Below, piece after piece: positions 57,043-64,000 of a stretch of DNA of 64,000 bases. Below the pieces are notes generated by a model. It made no database searches, had not been told where the DNA came from, and worked only from the letters and a program-made list of their open reading frames with translations. The position numbers and the translations under genes are program-made. How positions within the stretch are numbered: position 1 is the stretch's first letter; every line of letters starts with the position of its first letter. Source of the stretch: Nemertoderma westbladi (Eukaryota > Xenacoelomorpha > Nemertodermatida > Nemertodermatidae); the NCBI GenBank assembly GCA_032718475.1, contig JAUCBJ010000606.1, positions 50,944-114,943 on the forward strand, given 5' to 3'.

Positions 57043-57799
57043 AAGGGAGGGCAAGGGTGGACGGAAGACTCGTGAGCCTTTCTTATGATTTGTGATTTAT
57101 TTGAATTATATGTTTTATATTTAGAAAGAAATTTAGAAAGTTTATATTTAGAAGGAACTTATATTTGAAAGATTTATGTTTCATATTTGAGATGCAAAGG
57201 TTTATATTATTCTAAACTTATGCAGTTTATATTTATATTTAAGTAAAGACTTATATTTAGTAAAACTTATATTTAGTAAGAATTTATATTTACGTGATTA
57301 TTTCGAACTTATGCAATTTATATTATTCCAAACTTATGCAATTTGTATTGTTCCGAATACTATATTTTATAAGCAGTATTTGTATTTACAGTGTAAAAGA
57401 GAAAGTTTTATAGACAGAAAAATTTGTGCTCAGAAAGACTCATATTTGTAATTATTCCAAACCTATGCAATCTACATTTAGGTACGAAAGTATTTGTAAT
57501 TACTTGAGATGCAATATTATTTGTATTTGTAATTGTTTGAATTTATGCAATATCTGAGATGCAATAGATTTATATTGGTGAATTTAATTTAGATTTATAT
57601 TGTACTTACTTAGTAAAGCCTTAAATACGTAAAGTTTGAATTTGTAATTATTTTGTATCGAATCATTACGTAGAAAGGAAGTATTGTTTGAAACTTAATA
57701 GTAAATATGTAAGTACGCCCTAAGTATTCTATAGTTTGATTGATTATTGGTGAAAACCGTATATTTTATGCACGATAATATCCTGTTTTCATGGAGCGG
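57043..57799 (+). other. BEL 3' non-coding region
   Basis: It begins with the last dyad motif 21 bp after the stop, then degenerate TTTATATTTAG and ACTTATGCAATTTATATT repeats. It ends in ATGGAGCGG before the 3' LTR, a short and poor polypurine tract. Confidence 0.6.
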
Positions 57800-59719
57800 T
57801 ATAGAATTATATTCCCTAAATGCCGTGGATTTTCAAAATTTTATTTTATTCGAATTAACTTTGTAAAGATTGCTTTGAGTTCTCATTAGTATTGGTTCTA
57901 TCTATTATGCATCTATCGGTCAAGTGGTTCAGTAGCTCAGTTGGTAGAGCGTTGGAAATTATAAGTGTAGTAGGTATCGAGTTCGAATCCTAGTAAGTGC
58001 GAATTATTTTTTGTGCAGAATTTCAACTCATTTAAATTAACCGCTACAAATTAATTGCATTTGTCTGTACCAATAAGGCTGTAGTTATTTGATTGTAACC
58101 AATGTCGTGCAAGTTATATATTAGCTGGACCAATAAGCTATCTTTAAAACCTTGTTAGAACCCATAGAACAATCGAGAATTTTCTCGATTGATTGCGGCA
58201 CAAATTTAGTATATAAAGGTGCGATTCGTTCATTAGTTATCAATCACTACTCAATCTACCTAATACAATCATTTATTCTGTCGTGCTTAGTTTATTCTCA
58301 GATTACATTGTATTATAATTGTATCTTTTGTAATAAAAGTCAGAAATACTAGTCACATCTCAGCTTTTCTATCTGTTTTACTATGGTTTCGCTACGGTGA
58401 ACAAACTCAGGGACAGGATGGCCGGCTAGAGATCGGGCCGCAGCAATGAACGGGAACATCACGGGAATGTAGACGAGAGACAACCCGCAATACCATCTAG
58501 TGTTATTCGCCCATCGCCTGAAAGGTTAGACAGCGTTCGATCCTTGCTACCTAAGTGTAAGACCAAAAGATCAAAGGTAGACGTAGTGACACGCTGTAAG
58601 CCCAAAATTACATCATAGGGACTGTACTGTCTTGATTCAGGAAAAAACCGCAGTAGACCTTCATATTCCTACGGGGGAGGAGAGAGAGCAGATACTAGTA
58701 CGCAGATAGGACGTAGGCACACCGGTACAAGGCATACACATTGGTTAGGGTGCAGCAAACTGTACGCTTAACTCTTGCTAAGTACAGGTGTGTGTGTGAC
58801 TATTTGCAGTACGACCGTGTCTATTACATCAGAACTTGTAGGCTAGGGGGTTGCTGTGTTTTCACCTGAATTGGGATTGTACCGTTCAGGCGGTAGGGCA
58901 GTTTACGCTAGGCGCAAATAAATCGAGGCTATCAGGGATATACTAACATCTACCGTGTCCCGCCAACGCCCTAATAGGAAGTTACCTGGACTACCTGGGT
59001 GACTAAAATTCTAGATAGGAGCCAGGATAGCTATTAGTACCCGTACGCCTACAGTAGTAAACTAACACATCTCTTCTTAGTATCAGGGACCTGGTACCTA
59101 AAATTGCCGAATTCTGGGCGTAGTATTAACCTTATGCCTGAATTTGAGTCCTGGAAATACGCAAGAGGGGAAGGAACCTTATCATTCGTGAGTATTGGAC
59201 CTACAAGTTATAAAATTAGAATATTCGTAAAATGCACACCGTACCCAGTAATTATATATGTGAAGGAGCAAAACTGCTTTTGACCGTTCAGAATTAACAC
59301 GCGCGCGTTAGAAATTATTTACACCTCAAAATATATAAAATTAACTTTCGTCCTTACTGCACTTTGCTCGCTAGTTAGACATCTCCAAATCTGCTCTATA
59401 CCTAACTAGCGTCCCTTTGCCCAACCATATAAATCACACCGCGGCAAAGTATACGAGCCCCTTAGTCCGTCAGTGAGTCAGCCTGATTTTAGGATTCGCT
59501 GCGCGGGATTTTGTTTTATCGAAGTTTGTCTGCTCGTAGACTGTTTTCTGCCTCACCGGTTAAAAGAGATCGATACTGCAATATATTCGCTTACTTGGGG
59601 TTTACTGTTTTGGTGAGAAGGTCGGATTTATGATTTGATTTACAAACTTTACAGTAGGATATTGCAGGTATTGTTACCGTCTCTTCCGATAGTAGGAATA
59701 GGCGTATCTCTCCAATTTA
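57800..59719 (+). repeat. BEL/Pao 3' LTR (1,920 bp)
   Basis: It matches the 5' LTR at every segment compared, with constant offset. It repeats the tRNA-like unit (57926-58012), the promoter palindrome (58170-58191), the TATA box (58210) and AATAAA (58342). Sequence identity stops at 59719, where CCACA resumes the target. Confidence 0.92.
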
Positions 59720-59724
59720 CCACA

Positions 59725-59960
59725 TTCAGCGTCACACCTCTGATTGTAGTTTAGGAATGTAATTTTGTAAATTTAGGGCCATTTTTTATATTTTTATATT
59801 TTGTTAGGGCCACTATTAATAAATTGAATGTAATTTAACTGTACAATATGAACACAATCTAACACGGATGTGTTTTCCTTGGAAGGCCATTTAATATATT
59901 TGTTTTAGGTTTAAGGGCCATTTCATATTTTCAAATCTCTGTATCTTCAAAATCAAGGAA
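59725..59960 (-). repeat. fragment of repeat A, inverted, split by the BEL insertion
   Basis: The reverse complement aligns with repeat A at 36340-36640 and 40540-40720 (GAAATGGCCCTTAAACC, GGCCTTCCAAGGAAAACAC, TACAATCAGAGGTGTGA). Removing BEL and one CCACA joins it to 41200-41265, where words such as AAAAGGCCCGTG continue the same repeat. Confidence 0.6.
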
Positions 59961-60049
59961 TGTTTTGTATTAGAAACTAGGGGATTCGCAAAGGGGTGAA
60001 AATTTTGTCTTTGTCAGGTTCCACCTCAGTCAAATTGGTTGCGCTCACG

Positions 60050-60075
60050 CTTATGGGGGGGGGGGGGAGGGGGGG
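60050..60075. repeat. G-run tract
   Basis: About 24 of 26 bases are G, interrupted once by A. It is another of the homopolymer C/G tracts scattered in the window. Confidence 0.75.
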
Positions 60076-60119
60076 TTGTGTTGTTACTACCTAAAGTAAC
60101 CTATTGTATTACGGCAATT

Positions 60120-60925
60120 AAATTCCTATATTAATGATTGTGGCCCTCATTAGACAATGTTCCTAAGGGCCATTTAAAAGGAAGTGGCCCATTCATGACA
60201 ATGTCCAATTTGAGCCACTTAAATATAAAATAGCTCTCAGTAGTGAGTAGACAATGTTCGAAAGGGCCATTTAAAAGGAAGTGGCCCATTTAAGACAATG
60301 TCTCATTTGAGCCACTTAAATGTAAAATGGCCCTCAGTAAACAATGTTTGTAAGGGCCATTTAAAAGGAAGTGGCCCATTCAAGACAATGTCTCACTTGA
60401 GCCACTTAAATGTAAAATGGCCCTCAGTAAACAATGTTTGTAAGGGCCATTTAAAAGGAAATGGCCCATTTAAGACAATGTCTCATTTGAGCCACTTAAA
60501 TCTATAATGGCCCTAGATGGCAATAGATACTGTACGAATTGATTTCTACATCTTGTTTCTCGCATTACATGTGTTTTACATTGGTTCTGAATTCATTTGA
60601 ATAAATAAAAACGGCGTTAGACCTTTCAAATTGTATTTTTCGGAGGTGTGTGCCAAACTAATAATAAACAAAACTAATAACAAAATTTTAATAAAAAAAA
60701 CTTCCCAAGAAATTGGAATATTTATAATCAGCGCCCCAGAAAACCTAAAAATGTGATTTTAAGCACGCTAATAAGAGTAAATTTTTTATTATTATTTCCG
60801 GTATGAATAGGGTTAAAGGTGTAAAAAGGGTAAAAAGTTAAAGTGGCCCATTCAAGACAATGTCTCATTGGAGCCACTTAAATGGCCCTCAGTAGACACT
60901 GTTCCTAAGGGCCATTTAAATTGGT
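60120..60925 (-). repeat. 90-bp GGCC-type tandem repeat, about four copies plus a stray copy
   Basis: The unit includes AAGGGCCATTTAAAAGGAAG, TGGCCCATTCAAGACAATG and GAGCCACTTAAATGTAAAAT. The period is 90 bp across 60165-60520, which keeps a frame open at 60298-60507. A further copy is at 60840-60920. The reverse complement resembles the left-side blocks (AAGTGGCTCTAATGGACAAT at 32935). Confidence 0.8.
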
Positions 60926-61720
60926 CTGGGTCCTTCAATACAAATCTCCCATTGGATACACGCAATGAAGGAAATGTCATATCATAGCATAGCATAGCAT
61001 AGCATAGCATAGTATAATACCATAGCATACATACATAACATAACATAATGCATAACTAAATAATAATTCAGCTGGTCGAGACAATGACAAATATAGAATA
61101 GGCCCTATAACAATATTATAGATATAGAAAAATAATGAAATTTATAGAGGCACATAAATAATGGCTATAATAATGTAGCACATACTGAATTTGTAAGGCT
61201 GAAGTGTTTTCAATACTAACTGCTAATGGATTATATTCCTGTCGCTAGAATATCGTTTCTAGTAGTCGTGAAATGTTAGGATACATACCTAACATAACAT
61301 CTACAGTTAGTTATCATAGCATGCATAGCATACATCTTATATCAGCAAACCAAACATAAACTGTAGCATGCCCTAAGACTAAGGGTCGGACGATAGCATG
61401 CCAAGCATAGTTATATAGCATACCATACATACCTTAAATAGCATGCAACATTGTAATCCTAAAGTATATTTCCTTGTTTTTTAGGTTTCAAACTATGTTT
61501 TGTTAAACTGTAGTGGCCGCTAAATGAATCAAGTTTCCATAATTATTATTCATGTGTATTCATGTTGTATTTGTGCAAATTATCAAACCTTCCGTTTGGC
61601 ACAGCTTAGTGAAGTATAAGAGACGGCGAAGCACATAATAACAAAGAATCGAATATAGTGGCTGCAGATATGGTTTGACAGATGGGAGCTAGGTATTTAG
61701 GTAGTATTTCAAGGACTACC
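60926..61720. repeat. ATAGC pentanucleotide repeat and degenerate CATAGCATAC sequence
   Basis: A short pure (CATAG)n tract lies at 60985-61012. Degenerate CATAGCATGC and ACATAAC words persist to about 61450. No gene is seen. Confidence 0.6.
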
Positions 61721-61732
61721 TTTTTTTTGCCT

Positions 61733-61835
61733 GAGCCGTTAGCGGAATGGTAAGAGCGCCAAACTGGCGGTCACCACTTCGATCCCATCTGGACGTCATT
61801 CGCGACTTTGCTAAGCTGTGCCCAACAAAAGTTAT
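61733..61835 (+). mobile_element. possible tRNA-derived SINE
   Basis: TAGCGGAATGG (61740-61750) fits an A box. TTCGATCCC (61778-61786) fits a B box at tRNA-like spacing. The stem CGCC...GGCG lies between them. The rest does not fold as a tRNA, so a SINE head is more likely than a gene. The 3' end is undefined. Confidence 0.4.
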
Positions 61836-62245
61836 AATAATTATTCATGAATCAATAATTATTGCTGTTCAATTTATTTCAGGGAAATTCGTTGAGTAGA
61901 AACATATGTAATTATCAGATTCTGCATTTTTGCACTTCTGTTTCTCACTACTTTTCCTTGTTTCGGCGTCTATATTCTACCTATATTATTTTTTTTTAAA
62001 GAAAACTCTATAATTAGAGCCATTGTGTCAATTATTTTCTTCCACCACTGCGTGGAACATCGTGGTATTTATTGCTATTTCAAAATATATTTTAGAAGGA
62101 AAAAAGTTCTGGAAGGGCCATACCTCACTACTTGTTAATTAGAGCCCCCTAGTGGATCATATTAGTATTTCATTTACATCTAAGCAAGTTTGTTGGGTAT
62201 GCTCAAAAGTTATATATTCGCACTGGCCCTTATCGGCCAATGCAT
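61836..62245. other. AT-rich spacer; no gene
   Basis: No open frame of note. GGCC words (CTGGCCCTTATCGGCCAATG) reappear at 62224-62243 immediately before the second 31-bp array. Confidence 0.5.
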
Positions 62246-62262
62246 ATATATATATATATATA

Positions 62263-63803
62263 TAACAAACTGACTATATATAACTACTATATATATAACA
62301 AACTGACTATATATAACTACTATATATAACAAACTGACTATATATAACTACTATATATAACAAACTGACTATATATAACTACTATATATATAACAAACTG
62401 ACTATATATAACTACTATATATAACAAACTGACTATATATAACTACTATATATAACAAACTGACTATATATAACTACTATATATATAACAAACTGACTAT
62501 ATATAACTACTATATATAACAAACTGACTATATATAACTACTATATATAACAAACTGACTATATATAACTACTATATATATAACAAACTGACTATATATA
62601 ACTACTATATATATAACAAACTGACTATATATAACTACTATATATAACAAACTGACTATATATAACTACTATATATAACAAACTGACTATATATAACTAC
62701 TATATATATAACAAACTGACTATATATAACTACTATATATATAACAAACTGACTATATATAACTACTATATATAACAAACTGACTATATATAACTACTAT
62801 ATATAACAAACTGACTATATATAACTACTATATATAACAAACTGACTATATATAACTACTATATATATAACAAACTGACTATATATAACTACTATATATA
62901 ACAAACTGACTATATATAACTACTATATATAACAAACTGACTATATATAACTACTATATATATAACAAACTGACTATATATAACTACTATATATAACAAA
63001 CTGACTATATATAACTACTATATATAACAAACTGACTATATATAACTACTATATATATAACAAACTGACTATATATAACTACTATATATATAACAAACTG
63101 ACTATATATAACTACTATATATATAACAAACTGACTATATATAACTACTATATATAACAAACTGACTATATATAACTACTATATATAACAAACTGACTAT
63201 ATATAACTACTATATATATAACAAACTGACTATATATAACTACTATATATAACAAACTGACTATATATAACTACTATATATAACAAACTGACTATATATA
63301 ACTACTATATATAACAAACTGACTATATATAACTACTATATATATAACAAACTGACTATATATAACTACTATATATAACAAACTGACTATATATAACTAC
63401 TATATATAACAAACTGACTATATATAACTACTATATATATAACAAACTGACTATATATAACTACTATATATAACAAACTGACTATATATAACTACTATAT
63501 ATAACAAACTGACTATATATAACTACTATATATATAACAAACTGACTATATATAACTACTATATATATAACAAACTGACTATATATAACTACTATATATA
63601 ACAAACTGACTATATATAACTACTATATATAACAAACTGACTATATATAACTACTATATATATAACAAACTGACTATATATAACTACTATATATAACAAA
63701 CTGACTATATATAACTACTATATATAACAAACTGACTATATATAACTACTATATATATAACAAACTGACTATATATAACTACTATATATAACAAACTGAC
63801 TAT
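62263..63803. repeat. 31-bp AT-rich satellite array, second block, about 50 copies
   Basis: This is the same unit and orientation as 26732-29878 (AACAAACTGACTATATATAA plus CTACTATATAT). It is preceded by a (TA)n run and ends in a degenerate TATGATCTACTATGATACTG. Here the TA-expanded variants recur every three or four units, which suggests expansion by a longer multimer. Confidence 0.95.
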
Positions 63804-64000
63804 GATCTACTATGATACTGATTTTGGTTAGGCCTAGACAAGAACAAGAACAGTAAACCTAAACCTAAGGTAAACTGTTTGGTAAACCAAACAGTATGCT
63901 CCCTAAATTAGTGGCGTTTCCGCGAGGTTTCTAGAAGGGTACAGGTACTATAGGAGTTACTGTATATCCTATCGAGACTGTAGAAGGCAGATGATTGACG
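63804..64000. other. unique sequence at window end; nothing recognised
   Basis: Short direct words such as CCTAAACCTAA and GGTAAAC recur, but no gene or element can be supported. Confidence 0.4.

Larger units (their letters stand above)
44086..57082 (+). repeat. seven dispersed copies of a 20-bp dyad motif GGAAGACTYGYGAGCCTWYC
   Basis: Copies are at 44086, 45859, 45943, 50451, 52943, 54088 and 57063, all in plus orientation. The first three encode KT(R/C)EPT in Gag. The 50451 copy (in pol) and the 54088 copy (in the downstream ORF) are read in a different codon phase as GRLASL(S/P). Copies at 52943 and 57063 are non-coding. Conservation across phases and in non-coding sequence means the nucleotide sequence, not the peptide, is what is shared. 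The centre CTCGCGAG is palindromic, with symmetric flanks. Confidence 0.85.
41266..59724 (+). mobile_element. complete BEL/Pao LTR retrotransposon with 5-bp TSD (CCACA)
   Basis: Two 1,920-bp LTRs (41271-43190 and 57800-59719; constant offset 16,529) enclose a 14.6-kb internal region with an intact Gag-Pol and a long second ORF. CCACA at 41266-41270 and 59720-59724 is the target-site duplication; five bases is normal for BEL/Pao. The LTRs start TATAGAAT and end CAATTTA rather than the usual TG...CA. All segments compared between the LTRs were identical, which implies a very recent insertion. I saw no convincing tRNA primer-binding site just inside the 5' LTR (43191 onward), and the purine tract before the 3' LTR (GGAGCGG) is weak. 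Confidence 0.93.

Noticed and set aside
61733-61835. Functional tRNA gene
   Set aside because: A- and B-box-like words are present, but acceptor and T stems do not pair and the anticodon loop lacks the expected pattern.

Overview
The window looks like a piece of an AT-rich, repeat-dense genome of an animal, probably an invertebrate. BEL/Pao retrotransposons and CARD death-fold domains are both metazoan signatures. No prokaryotic gene, operon or CRISPR is present. I could not place the lineage more precisely. All functional calls rest on motifs read by eye; no database search was possible.

Left part (1-15.1 kb). After a small MITE, a 35-bp satellite and a foldback-like element lies the only recognisable host gene. 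It is a ROCO-type protein (Roc GTPase, then COR) ending in two CARD-like domains. It is broken twice: by an in-frame TAA between Roc and COR, and by a ~5.5-kb LINE inserted antisense into the COR domain. That LINE (4844-~10350, minus strand) appears complete, with ORF1 (coiled coil plus L1-like RNA-binding core), ORF2 (PHD-like finger, AP-endonuclease, reverse transcriptase) and a poly(A) tail. A ~3-kb minisatellite with a 30-bp unit follows.

Middle (15.1-41.3 kb). This is almost entirely repeats: decayed non-LTR reverse-transcriptase pieces (several copies of one RTE-like family, two with clear target-site duplications), a 57-bp array, a ~3.1-kb array of a 31-bp AT-rich unit, several MITEs (one piggyBac-like with TTAA ends), a ~0.7-0.8-kb tandem repeat whose copies carry different insertions, and a foldback array of GGAACTAA units.

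Right part (41.3-59.7 kb). This holds a complete, probably very young BEL/Pao LTR retrotransposon. Its two 1,920-bp LTRs match wherever I compared them and are flanked by a 5-bp duplication CCACA. It encodes an intact 2,886-aa Gag-Pol. In the position where some relatives carry env it has a 1,241-aa ORF with three CCHC-like zinc knuckles and no obvious membrane segment. Other unusual parts are a dyad-symmetric 20-bp motif present seven times in coding and non-coding sequence, three near-identical hairpins in the leader, and a tRNA-like Pol III unit inside each LTR.

Right edge (59.7-64 kb). Sequences related to those left of the BEL element return in inverted order, then a second 31-bp array. 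Much of 29.9-62.2 kb may therefore be one large, old inverted-repeat structure that later collected insertions.
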